64,000 nucleotides of DNA. It comes from Streptomyces sp. NBC_00513. Its GTDB lineage: Bacteria; Actinomycetota; Actinomycetes; Streptomycetales; Streptomycetaceae. Of this stretch, positions 1-9,418 are shown piece after piece. Location of the stretch: the NCBI RefSeq assembly GCF_041431415.1, contig NZ_CP107845.1, positions 5,456,001 through 5,520,000 of the forward strand, in the 5' to 3' direction. Below the pieces are notes generated by a model. The model did not search any database. It worked only from the letters and a program-made list of their open reading frames with translations, and was not told where the DNA came from. Positions within the stretch are counted from its first letter, which is position 1, and every line of letters begins with the position of its first letter. A program made the translations under genes and the position numbers.

Positions 1-301
1 CCCACATGAACCAGAAGCGGTCCTGACCCGGCGTACCGAAGAGGTACAGGATCAGGTCCTGGTCCAGGGTGATGCGGCCGAAGTCCATGGCGACCGTGGT
101 GGTCGTCTTGTCCCCGGTGTGGGTCAGGTCGTCGATGCCCGCGCTCGCGGACGTCATGACGGCCTCGGTGCGCAGCGGGTTGATCTCGGAGACCGCGCCG
201 ACGAACGTGGTCTTGCCCACGCCGAAGCCGCCGGCCACCACGATCTTCGCGGAGGTGGTGGAGCGAGGAGCCGCTCCACCGTCAGAGCTTGCGAAGTCCA
301 C
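1..301 (-). CDS. cvnD: CvnD-type Ras-like GTPase of conservon 1 (3' end outside window)
   Basis: This is a small soluble GTP-binding protein of the actinobacterial conservons, thought to act as a G-protein-like switch under a membrane sensor kinase. Only the first 100 residues are in the window. The P-loop GGFGVGKT is at residues 24-31, and a switch-II type motif GTPGQDRF lies about residue 90. The GTG start at 301 overlaps the end of the DUF742 gene by 20 bp, so translation is probably coupled. It is the last gene of the cvnA-B-C-D operon. The family assignment rests on motifs plus operon order; the number 1 is by synteny with S. coelicolor. Confidence 0.93.
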   Translation of the reverse strand, partial: MDFASSDGGAAPRSTTSAKIVVAGGFGVGKTTFVGAVSEINPLRTEAVMTSASAGIDDLTHTGDKTTTTVAMDFGRITLDQDLILYLFGTPGQDRFWFMW

Positions 302-674
302 TGAGAACCCTCTCGAGCAGTGTTACATCCGGCGTTCCGCCGGCCTCTCCATTGCCCGGCTGGTGGATGGCCACCATTCCGGCCTCCGCCAGGTCGGCGA
401 CGAGGATCCGGGCGACACCGAGCGGCATCGACAGAAGTGCGGAGACCTCCGCGACCGACTTCACCTCACGGCACAGCGTGCAGATGCGCTGGTGCTCCGG
501 CAGCAGGCCGGAAAGGTGCATCGGATCGGCCGTGGTGCTGACCAGCGCCTCGATGGCGAGCTGGTAGCGCGGCCGGGTCCGGCCACCGGTCATCGCGTAC
601 GGACGTACCAGCGGCTGGTCGCCTTCCGAGTACGAATCTCCGTACGCATCGGGGTAGGCGGGGGGCGGGGTCAT
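282..674 (-). CDS. cvnC: CvnC-type DUF742 protein
   Basis: A 130-residue DUF742 protein, the third conservon component, with a winged-helix-like fold. The N-terminal 40 residues are Pro/Tyr/Asp rich and disordered. The conserved part starts at the RPYAMTGGRTRPRYQLAIEA segment and carries a helix-turn-helix-like region (REVKSVAEVSALLSMPLGVA). In conservons this protein associates with the kinase, roadblock and GTPase partners at the membrane. I chose the ATG at 674 because upstream sequence in this frame does not look like DUF742. It lies 151 bp after cvnB and overlaps cvnD. Confidence 0.92.
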   Translation of the reverse strand: MTPPPAYPDAYGDSYSEGDQPLVRPYAMTGGRTRPRYQLAIEALVSTTADPMHLSGLLPEHQRICTLCREVKSVAEVSALLSMPLGVARILVADLAEAGMVAIHQPGNGEAGGTPDVTLLERVLSGLRKL

Positions 675-825
675 TGATCCTCCGGGCTGGACAGCAGTGG
701 TCAGCGTGCCGTCTGACAGGGCGGCCGGTGGGGGGACGTGATGACGGCCTGTCGGGGGTACTGGATTCCGGGGCACGAGCCCCGGGCTCCCGGCCGGAAG
801 TACCGTCCGGCCGGGAGTCTGGCAG

Positions 826-1248
826 TCAGATGAGCAGGCTTCCCTGCAGCTCCGCGCGCAGGTCCGGGGTGAGGACACTGCCGGCGCGGTCCACGAGGAG
901 GGCCATCTCGTAGCCCACGAGGCCGATGTCGCACTCGGGGTGCGCGAGAACGGCCAGCGAGGATCCGTCGGACACGGACATGAGGAAAAGGAATCCCCGG
1001 TCCATCTCCACGACCGTCTGGTTGACGGCGCCACCCTCGAAGATGCGGGAGGCACCGGCGGTCAGCGACGTCAGACCGGAGGCCACGGCCGCCAGCTGAT
1101 CGGCGCGGTCACGCGGGAAACCTTCCGACATCGCCAGAAGGAGTCCGTCGGCGGAGACCACCACGGTGTGGGACACCCCAGGGGTGTTGTCCACGAAGTT
1201 GGTGATCAACCAGTTCAGGTTCTGTGCCGCCTGGCTCATCGAACTCAA
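826..1248 (-). CDS. cvnB: CvnB-type roadblock/LC7 protein
   Basis: A 140-residue roadblock/LC7 domain protein, the family that regulates small Ras-like GTPases (MglB-like). The fold spans nearly the whole protein: the NWLITNFVDNTPGVSHTVVV start, a DGLLLAMSEG turn, and a GYEMALLVDRAGSVLTP end. It starts one base before the cvnA stop codon on the minus strand, so cvnA and cvnB are immediately adjacent and probably co-translated. Expected role: adaptor or activator for the cvnD GTPase. Confidence 0.94.
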   Translation of the reverse strand: MSSMSQAAQNLNWLITNFVDNTPGVSHTVVVSADGLLLAMSEGFPRDRADQLAAVASGLTSLTAGASRIFEGGAVNQTVVEMDRGFLFLMSVSDGSSLAVLAHPECDIGLVGYEMALLVDRAGSVLTPDLRAELQGSLLI

Positions 1249-4200
1249 CTATCGCTCCTGCTGGTAAGTGGGGTCGACGTGGTAACTGCCGGTCGCGGGG
1301 CCGGTGGTGCCGGCCTGACGCCCCTGCTGGATACCGCGGCGGAGGTTGGTGAGACGTCCCCGGACATCGTCCGGGGAACGCGATACCTGCGGGCCTGCCT
1401 GTGCTTCGGCCTGCTGCTGCGCCGTGCCGGCCACGAGGTTCGCTCGCGGTACGCGACGGGGCAGCCCCGAGGTGGTGATGCCGCCCGCGGCGGGCTGGCG
1501 CACGCGCTCGGCCTGTCGCATCAGCTCGTCGTTCGGCGACGAACGCCAGCTGACGGTCGGCATGGCGCCGGTCGCGGCGGCATCGGCCGCCGGCTCCTGG
1601 CCCCGCTGCGGCAGCTGGGGCTGCGTGCGCTGCGGAGCCGGCGCGGACGGGGCGCTCTGCTGCGGCTGCTGGGGCACGGCCGGTCCCTGGTCGGCGGGCT
1701 GCTCGCCCTCCTGACGGAACCAGTTCGACTCCAGCGTGTCGAAGATCGGGCTGCGCCCCTCACCCTGGTTCCGGGCCGGCGGCAGGGCCTCCGGCTGCGG
1801 AGCCTGCGGCAGGCTCGGGGCCTCCGGGCGCGGAGCCGCCGCCGGCGAGGGAGCGGCCGGGTAGCCGCCGCCCTGCTGCGGGGCCTGCTGCGGAGCCTGG
1901 TGCCGGCGGCTGTAGCCGCCCACCCCGGGGCCGCCGCTGCGCGGCGCCTGGAAGTCCTGGCGGTCGAACTGGCCGGTGGTCGAGGCCGGGCCGCTCAGGT
2001 CCGCGGGCCCGCGCAGCTCCGGACGCTCGAACTGCCCGGTGGTGGACGGGTCCAGGGGACCGCGCACGTCGGGACGCTCGAACTGGCCGGTGGTGCTGTT
2101 GGCGGGGTTGCCGCCGGTGGCCTGCGGGAAGGGGGCGTTGTAGTCCGGGCGGGCGAACTCGGCCGTCGCGCCCGGGCCCGAGAGCTCGTCGTGACCGCGC
2201 GGGACGTCCTGGCCACCCTGACCACCGGCACCCCAACTGGTGCCCTGCGGGATCCCGGTGGGAGACGTACCGGCGCCGGCGCCCGGGAGCTCCGGACGCG
2301 GCGCGCCACCGCGCGGCGGCAGCTGCGGCCGCTTGCGCTGGGTCGGCGCCGGGGCGGCGGACTGTTGGCGGTCCTGCTGCTGCGGAGCCTGCTGGGGCTG
2401 CGGCTGCTGCGGACGCTCGAACCCGTTGCCCTGCGGGAAGGCGGAGGGGGTCTGACCCGGACGACCCTGAAGGCCACCGGTCGTGGCGCCGGGCGTACGC
2501 CCGGGCAGCGGGGCCGGGCTGCCGAAGGGGCCGCTCTGGCCGTTCGGCGCGCCGGGACCGGCCTGCGGACGGGTCGGCGCGCCGCCCTGCTGCGGACGGG
2601 TGCCGGGGCCGCCCTGCGGCGCCTGACCCGGACCCTGCGCACGCTGCTGCTGGGGACCCTGACCGGCGGAGCCGTCGCGCCCCGGCAGTGCGGGACGCGG
2701 CCCGCCGCCGGAGACCTGACCGCGCTGCTGGCCGGCGCCCACCGGGGGACGGGCGTTCCCACCGGGAACGGAACCCTGGCCGCCCTGCGGGCCACCCTGG
2801 CCGCCGGAGCCCCCGGGGCCGCCCTGACCGGGCATCGGGGCCGGCTTCTTGCCGCCCTGGGCGACGTCGACCGGCAGCATGACGAGGGCCGTCGTACCAC
2901 CCGAGTCGGAGGGACGCAGCTGGATGCGGATGCCGTGTCGCAGGGACAGGCGACCGACCACGAACAGGCCCATGCGGCGGGAGACGGAGACGTCCACGGT
3001 CGGCGGCGACGCGAGCCGCTCGTTGATCGCGGCGAGGTCCTCGGGGGAGAGGCCGATGCCGGTGTCGTGGATCTCGACCAGCACCCGGCCGTCGGGCAGC
3101 GCGTGACCGGTGACCTTGACCTTCGTCTGCGGGGAGGAGAACGACGTGGCGTTCTCCAGCAGCTCGGCGAGGAGGTGCACGAGGTCGTTGACGACGCGGC
3201 CGGCGACGTCGGTGCCGGGCACCGACGAGAGTTCGATGCGCTCGTACTGCTCCACCTCGGACGCCGCGGCGCGGAGCACGTCGACGAGCGGGACGGGGCG
3301 GGTCCACCGGCGGCCCGGCTCCTCGCCCGCGAGGACGAGGAGGTTCTCGCCGTTACGGCGCATGCGGGTCGCGAGGTGGTCGAGCTTGAAGAGCGAGGAC
3401 AGCTGGTCCGGGTCGGCCTCGCGGGACTCCAGCTCGGAGATGAGCGAGAGCTGACGCTGGATGAGGCCCTGCGAGCGGCGCGAGAGGTTGGTGAACATCG
3501 CGTTGACGTTGCCCCGCAGGAGGGCCTGCTCGGCGGCGAGGCGGACGGCCTCACGGTGCACGTCGTCGAAGGCCGCGGCCACCTGGCCGATCTCGTCGCG
3601 GGTGTGCAGACCGACCGACTCCACGGACGTGTCCACGTCCTGCGGGTCGGACTCGGAGAGCTGCTTGACGAGCTCGGGCAGTCGGTCCTGGGCGACCCGG
3701 GTGGCGGTGTCCTGCAGACGGCGCAGCGACCGGATCATGGACCGGGCCATGACGAAGGCGCCGACGAGCGAGACACCGAGGACGAGGAAGATCAGGGCAC
3801 CGTTGATGATGGCGTCCTGCTGCGACTCGTTCCTGAGCTCGCGGGCCTTCTGCTCCATGTCCTCCAGGAGCGACAGCTCGATGGTCTTCATGGCCTGGAG
3901 CTTGGTGCCGTCGGCGTCGTACCAGTCCATCCAGGACCGGTACTGCTGCTCCTTGGCGAACTGCCCCTCGGTGGACAGCACGCGGCGGGTGTAGTGGTCC
4001 GCCTTGCTGATCTCCGGGTTGCCGTCGCCGAGGGACGCGGTGAGCTCCTCGGAGCGGCCCTGGTAGACGAGTTCGAAGGTCTTCTTCGACTGGCTCTCGC
4101 CGCGGAGCGCGGAGAGCGCGTACAGGCGGTCGTTCTCCTTGAGCGTGCCGGTCGTGGCACCGCTCTCGGGGAGCGACGCGGCGATGATCGCGCGCTGGAT

Positions 4201-5055
4201 CGAGGCGTACTCCTTGGCCGAGGAGAAGGAGGCCAGGGCGCGCGTGCGCTTGATCATCTCGGGGTTGGACGTGGCCTGGGCCATGTCCTGCGAGAGGGAC
4301 AGGAGCGAGACGATCAGCGCGTTGTACTCGGTGACGGTCTGCTGGGCGCCGTTGTCGTACGCCTTCTTGCGGATGTCCTCGATGCCGGTGAGCTGGCGGC
4401 CGATCTGCAGGATGTTGTTGCGGATCGACTTGAGGGTCTCGTCCTTGTCCTCCGTGAGGCTGACCTTGTCGGTCGCCGCGGCGAAGGCCTCGGCGGCGGC
4501 GTCGGTCTGGTCACGGACACCCTGGACGAGCGAGTTGGGCTTGGCGGTGCCGACCTTGGCGGGGTCCTTGGCGGCCACCGACAGCGGACCCGCCGACTTG
4601 TCCCGCTCCTCCTGGAGCATGGCGGCCAGGTTGGTGGCCTGCCGGGTCATGGTCGTCAGCAGCTGCATGTGGTCGAGCTGCGCGATGTCGTTCAGCGAGT
4701 CGTTGATGCGGAAGCCACCGAGCGTGGTGGCGGCGACGACCGGCAGGGTCAGCAGCGACACGAGTCGCGTGCTGATGCGCCAGTTCTGCATGGCGAGGCG
4801 GGAACCGGACCCCGTGGGGGCCTTCGGTATCGCCACGTCCTGCCCGGCGGCCGACTCGCTCTTGCCCTTCGCCTTGGCCAAGCCCTTGGGCTTCGCACGA
4901 CCCTTCGCCTTCACCGTGGCGGAGGCGTCGGAGCTCGCACCCTCGACAGCCGGCCCGCGGTTCTGGGCGTGCTGGGGCGAGGAGCCACGGTCGGTCCCGC
5001 CGCGCGGCTCCTGCTCCGCCGCAGCGCTGCCATCCCTCTTGAATCGTCCCTGCAC
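1249..5055 (-). CDS. cvnA: CvnA-type nitrate/nitrite-sensor-like histidine kinase
   Basis: A 1268-residue membrane kinase-like protein that heads the conservon. It has a basic cytoplasmic N-terminus, a first membrane helix at about 92-112, a large extracellular NIT-type sensor region, and a second helix at about 417-437 (GALIFLVLGVSLVGAFVMAR). A HAMP linker, a DHp-like helix containing KLDHLATRMRRNGENLL, and a HATPase domain at about 600-725 (ELLENATSFS, DTGIGL) follow. The last 540 residues are Pro/Gln/Gly-rich, with three TTGQFERP-like repeats and a conserved basic end (PDDVRGRLTNLRRG). I chose the GTG at 5055 (VQGRFKRDG) because upstream codons look non-coding; the SD is weak (AGAGG), so the start is uncertain. 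Confidence 0.9.
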   Translation of the reverse strand: MQGRFKRDGSAAAEQEPRGGTDRGSSPQHAQNRGPAVEGASSDASATVKAKGRAKPKGLAKAKGKSESAAGQDVAIPKAPTGSGSRLAMQNWRISTRLVSLLTLPVVAATTLGGFRINDSLNDIAQLDHMQLLTTMTRQATNLAAMLQEERDKSAGPLSVAAKDPAKVGTAKPNSLVQGVRDQTDAAAEAFAAATDKVSLTEDKDETLKSIRNNILQIGRQLTGIEDIRKKAYDNGAQQTVTEYNALIVSLLSLSQDMAQATSNPEMIKRTRALASFSSAKEYASIQRAIIAASLPESGATTGTLKENDRLYALSALRGESQSKKTFELVYQGRSEELTASLGDGNPEISKADHYTRRVLSTEGQFAKEQQYRSWMDWYDADGTKLQAMKTIELSLLEDMEQKARELRNESQQDAIINGALIFLVLGVSLVGAFVMARSMIRSLRRLQDTATRVAQDRLPELVKQLSESDPQDVDTSVESVGLHTRDEIGQVAAAFDDVHREAVRLAAEQALLRGNVNAMFTNLSRRSQGLIQRQLSLISELESREADPDQLSSLFKLDHLATRMRRNGENLLVLAGEEPGRRWTRPVPLVDVLRAAASEVEQYERIELSSVPGTDVAGRVVNDLVHLLAELLENATSFSSPQTKVKVTGHALPDGRVLVEIHDTGIGLSPEDLAAINERLASPPTVDVSVSRRMGLFVVGRLSLRHGIRIQLRPSDSGGTTALVMLPVDVAQGGKKPAPMPGQGGPGGSGGQGGPQGGQGSVPGGNARPPVGAGQQRGQVSGGGPRPALPGRDGSAGQGPQQQRAQGPGQAPQGGPGTRPQQGGAPTRPQAGPGAPNGQSGPFGSPAPLPGRTPGATTGGLQGRPGQTPSAFPQGNGFERPQQPQPQQAPQQQDRQQSAAPAPTQRKRPQLPPRGGAPRPELPGAGAGTSPTGIPQGTSWGAGGQGGQDVPRGHDELSGPGATAEFARPDYNAPFPQATGGNPANSTTGQFERPDVRGPLDPSTTGQFERPELRGPADLSGPASTTGQFDRQDFQAPRSGGPGVGGYSRRHQAPQQAPQQGGGYPAAPSPAAAPRPEAPSLPQAPQPEALPPARNQGEGRSPIFDTLESNWFRQEGEQPADQGPAVPQQPQQSAPSAPAPQRTQPQLPQRGQEPAADAAATGAMPTVSWRSSPNDELMRQAERVRQPAAGGITTSGLPRRVPRANLVAGTAQQQAEAQAGPQVSRSPDDVRGRLTNLRRGIQQGRQAGTTGPATGSYHVDPTYQQER

Positions 5056-5633
5056 TAGCGTCGCAACCTCTGGACCAGGCGTCCCGCCGGGTGACCGGTG
5101 GGACGGTGTCGAGTCGTGGGGCACTGACGGCCCCATGGTGGTCGTCGGTGACCGGCGCGTCTCCCTCTCCTTGCCGCCGCGCTCGGCGCTGAGTCGCGCC
5201 ACCTGCGCGCCGGCTGATTCCCGCGGCGGTCCCGCGAATTCCAGCACAGTGGAGGATCTCCAACAAGGTGTGCGCGTCGGGCTGGCCGGCCGGTCACGGC
5301 ACGTGAGTGGTCCGCTACTCGATGTGGTACCGGTACCGGGAAAAACCGGACTTACACCGACCAAACACCGTGGCCGGCAAGGTGTCCCAGTCCTCATGAT
5401 CAGGAGCGGAATGCCGCATTCAGTGGCGCAATGTCCGTTTCGTGAAGCGGAAGCGACTGCCCGTTATGCCCGTAATGCCAGGTCATGGGTGAGCAAACTC
5501 ACATAGCCGTGGCCATTACTTCCCGGTTCAGCCGGGGATTCAGATGTTTAGCCTTGCCCTTTGCAGGGTTGGCGCCAGGGTTGGCGCATCCGACAACCAT
5601 CACCCGACGAGCGAGCCGAGGCCCCGAACTCCG
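5056..5633. promoter_or_regulatory. Intergenic region upstream of cvnA and the small peptide gene
   Basis: 578 bp without a convincing gene; ORFs here are antisense shadows. It must hold the cvnA promoter (minus) and probably that of the 5634 gene (plus). Structures seen: a perfect 13-bp palindrome (gaatgc-c-gcattc) at 5409-5421, a small inverted repeat gtgag-caaa-ctcac at 5489-5502, and a 12-bp tandem repeat at 5565-5588. None is assigned to a known regulator. Confidence 0.5.
5565..5588. repeat. 12-bp tandem repeat (agggttggcgcc / agggttggcgca)
   Basis: Two adjacent 12-bp units that differ only in the last base, 46 bp before the small peptide gene. The unit contains tggcgcca across the junction, a palindrome. 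It could be an operator or simple slippage. Confidence 0.6.
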
Positions 5634-5816
5634 ATGAAGACGACGATGCTGATCCGCAACATAGCCAACCCCCGCCGCACCACCCTCGCGCACCTCAAGG
5701 ACGCCGAGGAGCTCCAGGTGCCGCCGGTCGCGGAACACGCCGTCGAGCTTCCGGCCCAGACCGCGAACCCGCGGCGCACGATCCTGATGGACGCGCCGGT
5801 CGCCGCCGCGCAGTAG
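5634..5816 (+). CDS. Small conserved hypothetical protein with two NPRRT repeats
   Basis: A 60-residue protein of unknown function. It begins MKTTMLIRNIANPRRTTLAH and repeats the motif near the end as ANPRRTILMD, so it has two NPRRT-x-L modules around an acidic/Pro middle (about residues 21-40). No signal peptide or membrane helix is seen. Codon use is Streptomyces-like (G/C at third positions), supporting a real gene. It lies between the conservon and the fumarylacetoacetate-hydrolase-fold gene, 94 bp before the latter. The ATG at 5634 is the only sensible start; the SD is weak. Confidence 0.72.
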   Translation: MKTTMLIRNIANPRRTTLAHLKDAEELQVPPVAEHAVELPAQTANPRRTILMDAPVAAAQ

Positions 5817-5910
5817 ACGCGGACAAAGAAGCGGGGCCCCGCTGCCTGCCGCGTTAGCCTGGAGTCCGCAGACTCCACCAGGCCGGCAGACAGAGGGGCA
5901 GACGCAGCAC

Positions 5911-6717
5911 GTGCGCATCGCCAGGTTCTCGATCGATGGAAACGTCGCGTTCGGCGCGGTCGAGGGCAGCACCGCCCCCGGCGACGAATCGACGCTCGTC
6001 CTCGACATCATCAAGGGCATCCCGTTCGCGGACTTCGAGCTCTCCGGGGTCAAGGTCCCGCTCGCCAAGGTCCGCTTGCTGCCGCCCGTGCTCCCCAACA
6101 AGGTCGTGGCCATCGGCCGCAACTACGCGGAGCACGCCGCGGAGCTCGGCCACTCCCTCGTGGACGCCGACGGCCGCCCGGAAGCCCCCATCACCTTCTT
6201 CAAGCCCTCCACCTCGGTGGTCGGCTCGGGGGACCCCATCACGTACCCCTCCTTCTCCGAGGAACTCCACCACGAGGCGGAGCTCGCCGTGGTGATCGGC
6301 CGCATGTGCCGCGAGGTCCCCAAGGAGCGCGTCAAGGACGTGATCCTCGGCTACACCTGCGCCAACGACGTCACCGCGCGCGACGTCCAGCGGCGCGAGA
6401 AGCAGTGGGCGCGGGCCAAGGGCTTCGACAGCTCCTGCCCGCTCGGCCCCTGGATCGAGACCGATCTGGACCCGACCGACCTGACCATCCAGTGCACCGT
6501 GAACGGCGAACAACGCCAGCTCGGCCGCACCGGCGACATGATCCGCTCCATCGAGGACCTGGTCGTGCACATCACCGAGGCCATGACGCTGCTCCCGGGC
6601 GACGTCATCCTCACGGGGACCCCGGCCGGAGTCGGACCCCTCAACGTCGGCGACGAGGTCGCCGTCACCATCGAAGGCATCGGCACTCTCACCAACAAGG
6701 TGATCAAGCGTGGCTAA
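5911..6717 (+). CDS. Fumarylacetoacetate hydrolase family protein
   Basis: A 268-residue enzyme of the FAH superfamily (acylpyruvate hydrolase / 2-hydroxyhepta-2,4-diene-1,7-dioate isomerase group), Mg-dependent. Diagnostic pieces: [35 protein letters not shown], the metal-binding [10 protein letters not shown], and a C-terminal [18 protein letters not shown] start at 5911 with AGAGGGG 12 bp upstream. Its stop overlaps the gltX start by 8 bp, so the two are co-transcribed. The exact substrate cannot be read from sequence. Housekeeping repair or aromatic-acid catabolism are both possible. Confidence 0.93.
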   Translation: MRIARFSIDGNVAFGAVEGSTAPGDESTLVLDIIKGIPFADFELSGVKVPLAKVRLLPPVLPNKVVAIGRNYAEHAAELGHSLVDADGRPEAPITFFKPSTSVVGSGDPITYPSFSEELHHEAELAVVIGRMCREVPKERVKDVILGYTCANDVTARDVQRREKQWARAKGFDSSCPLGPWIETDLDPTDLTIQCTVNGEQRQLGRTGDMIRSIEDLVVHITEAMTLLPGDVILTGTPAGVGPLNVGDEVAVTIEGIGTLTNKVIKRG

Positions 6718-8185
6718 CGCGAACGTCCGCGTACGTTTCTGTCCCTCCCCGACCGGCAACCCCCACGTGGGCCTGGTCCGGACCGCTCTCTTCAACTGGG
6801 CGTTCGCCCGCCACCACGGCGGCACGTTCGTCTTCCGCATCGAGGACACCGACGCGGCCCGCGACTCCGAGGAGTCCTACGGCCAGCTGCTCGACTCGCT
6901 GCGCTGGCTCGGCTTCACCTGGGACGAGGGCCCCGAGGTCGGCGGCCCGCACGCCCCGTACCGCCAGTCCCAGCGCATGGACATCTACGCGGACGTCGCG
7001 AAGAAGCTCCAGGACGGCGGCCACGCCTACCACTGCTACTGCACCACCGAGGAGCTCGACGCGCGCCGCGACGCCGCGCGTGCGGCCGGCAAGCCGTCCG
7101 GCTACGACGGCCACTGCCGCGAGCTGACCGCCGAGCAGGTGGCCGCGTACGAGGCCGAGGGCCGCACCTCGATCGTCCGCTTCCGGATGCCCGACGAGAC
7201 GATCACCTTCACCGACCTGGTCCGCGGCGAGATCTCCGTCGCCCCCGAGAACGTGCCCGACTTCGGCATCGTCCGGGCCAACGGCGCCCCGCTGTACACC
7301 CTGGTCAACCCGGTCGACGACGCGCTGATGGAGATCACGCACGTGCTCCGCGGCGAGGACCTGCTGTCCTCCACCCCGCGCCAGATCGCGCTCTACCGGG
7401 CGCTGATCGAGCTGGGCGTCGCCAAGACGGTCCCGGAGTTCGGCCACCTGCCGTACGTCATGGGCGAGGGCAACAAGAAGCTCTCCAAGCGCGACCCGGA
7501 GTCCTCGCTCAACCTGTACCGCGAGCGCGGCTTCCTCCCCGAGGGCCTGCTGAACTACCTCTCGCTCCTCGGCTGGTCCTTCTCCAAGGACCAGGACATC
7601 TTCTCGATCGAGGAGATGGTCGCGAAGTTCGACATCCCGGACGTCAACGCCAACCCGGCGCGCTTCGACCTCAAGAAGGCCGAGTCGATCAACGCCGACC
7701 ACATCCGGCTGCTCGACCCGAAGGCCTTCGCGGCCGCCTGCGCGCCGTGGCTGGAGGCCCCGCACGCCAACTGGGCCCCCGAGGACTTCGACGCCGAGGC
7801 CTGGGAGCGCATCGCGCCGTACGCCCAGACCCGGGTGACCGTGCTGTCCGACATCACGGCCAACGTCGACTTCCTGTTCCGCAAGGAGCCGGTCGAGGAC
7901 CAGGCGTCGTGGGACAAGGCGATGAAGGGCGAGCCCGCGGCCCTGCTGACGACCGCCCGCGCCAACCTGGAGACGGCCGACTGGAGCGACCCCGAGTCCC
8001 TCAAGCAGGCCGTGCTCACCGCCGGCGAGGCCCACGGTCTCAAGCTCGGCAAGGCCCAGGCCCCGGTCCGCGTCGCCGTCACCGGCCGCACGGTGGGCCT
8101 GCCGCTCTTCGAGTCGCTGGAGATCCTGGGCAAGGAGCGTTCGCTGGCCCGCATCGACGCGACCCTGGCCAGGCTCGCCGCCTAG
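6710..8185 (+). CDS. gltX: Glutamyl-tRNA synthetase
   Basis: A 491-residue class I aminoacyl-tRNA synthetase that charges tRNA-Glu (and, in actinobacteria, usually tRNA-Gln before amidation). The HIGH-type motif is [11 protein letters not shown] at about residues 12-22; the KMSKS-type motif is KLSKRDPES at about 257. An anticodon-binding domain follows. GTG start at 6710 overlaps the upstream gene. The Glu and Gln tRNA cluster lies 900 bp downstream, so enzyme and substrates are neighbours. A strong terminator follows. Confidence 0.97.
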   Translation: MANANVRVRFCPSPTGNPHVGLVRTALFNWAFARHHGGTFVFRIEDTDAARDSEESYGQLLDSLRWLGFTWDEGPEVGGPHAPYRQSQRMDIYADVAKKLQDGGHAYHCYCTTEELDARRDAARAAGKPSGYDGHCRELTAEQVAAYEAEGRTSIVRFRMPDETITFTDLVRGEISVAPENVPDFGIVRANGAPLYTLVNPVDDALMEITHVLRGEDLLSSTPRQIALYRALIELGVAKTVPEFGHLPYVMGEGNKKLSKRDPESSLNLYRERGFLPEGLLNYLSLLGWSFSKDQDIFSIEEMVAKFDIPDVNANPARFDLKKAESINADHIRLLDPKAFAAACAPWLEAPHANWAPEDFDAEAWERIAPYAQTRVTVLSDITANVDFLFRKEPVEDQASWDKAMKGEPAALLTTARANLETADWSDPESLKQAVLTAGEAHGLKLGKAQAPVRVAVTGRTVGLPLFESLEILGKERSLARIDATLARLAA

Positions 8186-8212
8186 GCATCGCCTGGGCAC
8201 CACCCGTACGTC

Positions 8213-8251
8213 CCCCGGGGGCGGCGGCCGAAAAGGCCGCCGCCCCCGGGG
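8213..8251 (+). terminator. Rho-independent-type hairpin after gltX
   Basis: A perfect 17-bp GC-rich stem (8213-8229 with 8235-8251) and a gaaaa loop, 28 bp after the gltX stop, followed by gcgtttcgg. It separates gltX from the HAD gene. Confidence 0.85.
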
Positions 8252-8274
8252 CGTTTCGGCGTAGCCTCGGCCGT

Positions 8275-9003
8275 ATGCCGATCAGTGCTGTGCTGTGGGA
8301 CATCGACGACACCCTCTTCGACTACACCGGCGCGGACACGGCCGGCCTCGCGGCGCACCTCGCCGACGAGGGACTGGAGGCGCGGTACGGCTCGCCGGCC
8401 GAGGCGCTCGCGCTGTGGCGCCGTCTCACCGAACGGCACTGGGACCGCTTCGCCGCGGGCCGGGTGACCTTCCGGGAGCAGCGCCGGGACCGGGTGCGGG
8501 ACTTCCTGGAGCGGCCCGACATGAGCGCGCCCGAGACCGACGACTGGTTCGACCGGTACGTCGCCCACTACCAGGCCGCCTGGACCCTGTTCCCCGACGC
8601 GGTGCCCGCGCTGGACGCCCTCGCCGACGGGTACCGGCACGGCGTGCTCTCCAACTCCTCGCTCGCCAACCAGGATCCCAAGCTGCGCCGGCTCGGCCTG
8701 CGCGAACGCTTCGAGGTACTGGTCTGCGCCGCCGAACTCGGCGTCAGCAAGCCCGCCGCGGAGGCCTTCCTGAAGGCCTGCGCGGCGCTCGGACTGCCGC
8801 CGGGCGAGGTCGCGTACGTGGGGGACCAGCCCGAGATCGACGCCCGCGGCGCCCGTGACGCGGGCCTCACGGCGGTGTGGCTCGACCGTCGAGGCGACGC
8901 GGGCCCGGGGCCCGAGGGCGTACACAGGATCGACGGACTCGGGCGGCTGCCCGCGCTGCTGGCCGCGGATACCCGTTTTGGAGCACGGTCAGGCATCCGG
9001 TAA
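8275..9003 (+). CDS. HAD-superfamily hydrolase
   Basis: A 242-residue phosphatase of the haloacid dehalogenase superfamily. Motif I is WDIDDTLFDY, with nucleophile D9 and acid/base D11. Motif II is VLSNSS, motif III the lysine in GVSKPAAEAF, and motif IV YVGDQPEIDARGARDAG. The alpha-helical cap between motifs I and II suggests the subfamily I type (pyrimidine nucleotidase / phosphoglycolate phosphatase like). Substrate unknown. It starts just after the gltX terminator, so its promoter probably lies within or beside the hairpin region. Confidence 0.92.
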   Translation: MPISAVLWDIDDTLFDYTGADTAGLAAHLADEGLEARYGSPAEALALWRRLTERHWDRFAAGRVTFREQRRDRVRDFLERPDMSAPETDDWFDRYVAHYQAAWTLFPDAVPALDALADGYRHGVLSNSSLANQDPKLRRLGLRERFEVLVCAAELGVSKPAAEAFLKACAALGLPPGEVAYVGDQPEIDARGARDAGLTAVWLDRRGDAGPGPEGVHRIDGLGRLPALLAADTRFGARSGIR

Positions 9004-9089
9004 TGTTCTTTCTGCGCCGCCCGAGCGGGCCGAAAGGCCGGGATGGGGGCGCTAACCAAACGAAAGTGCCGCAAGGCCTTGAGTTTTGG

Positions 9090-9161
9090 TGGGCTATAGT
9101 GTAATTGGCAACACGAGGGTTTCTGGTTCCCTTATTCTAGGTTCGAGTCCTGGTAGCCCAG
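9090..9161 (+). tRNA. tRNA-Gln (anticodon CTG), copy 1
   Basis: A 72-nt cloverleaf: acceptor TGGGCTA/TAGCCCA, discriminator G, anticodon loop ttctggt, T-loop ttcgagt. The CCA end is not encoded. The pair closing the anticodon loop is T-T. It differs from copy 2 by a compensated base pair in the anticodon stem. Confidence 0.95.
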
Positions 9162-9187
9162 CGCAGTACAGAAGTAACGCAGTGCTT

Positions 9188-9260
9188 GCCCCCGTTGTGT
9201 AGCGGCCTAGCACGCCGCCCTCTCAAGGCGGTAGCGCCGGTTCGAATCCGGTCGGGGGTA
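9188..9260 (+). tRNA. tRNA-Glu (anticodon CTC), copy 1
   Basis: A 73-nt cloverleaf: acceptor GCCCCCG/CGGGGGT, discriminator A, anticodon stem CCGCC/GGCGG with loop ctctcaa (CTC), T-loop ttcgaat. Identical to the other two Glu genes in the cluster. Confidence 0.96.
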
Positions 9261-9321
9261 CAGATCCTTCCCGCGAGATCTCCAGGGTCGCACCCGGATG
9301 TTTTGATGCAGGATCGCTAGG

Positions 9322-9394
9322 GCCCCCGTTGTGTAGCGGCCTAGCACGCCGCCCTCTCAAGGCGGTAGCGCCGGTTCGAATCCGGTCGGGGGTA
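9322..9394 (+). tRNA. tRNA-Glu (anticodon CTC), copy 2
   Basis: Same 73-nt sequence as the copy at 9188-9260, in the same orientation; probably one polycistronic tRNA transcript. Confidence 0.96.
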
Positions 9395-9418
9395 CTGTGT
9401 CTAGCTGGTCTAGACCTT

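Noticed and set aside
940..5058. A 1372-residue open frame on the plus strand opposite cvnA
   Set aside because: It is the high-GC antisense shadow of cvnA: no domain, low-complexity Arg/Gly/Leu content, and cvnA codon bias is clearly on the minus strand.
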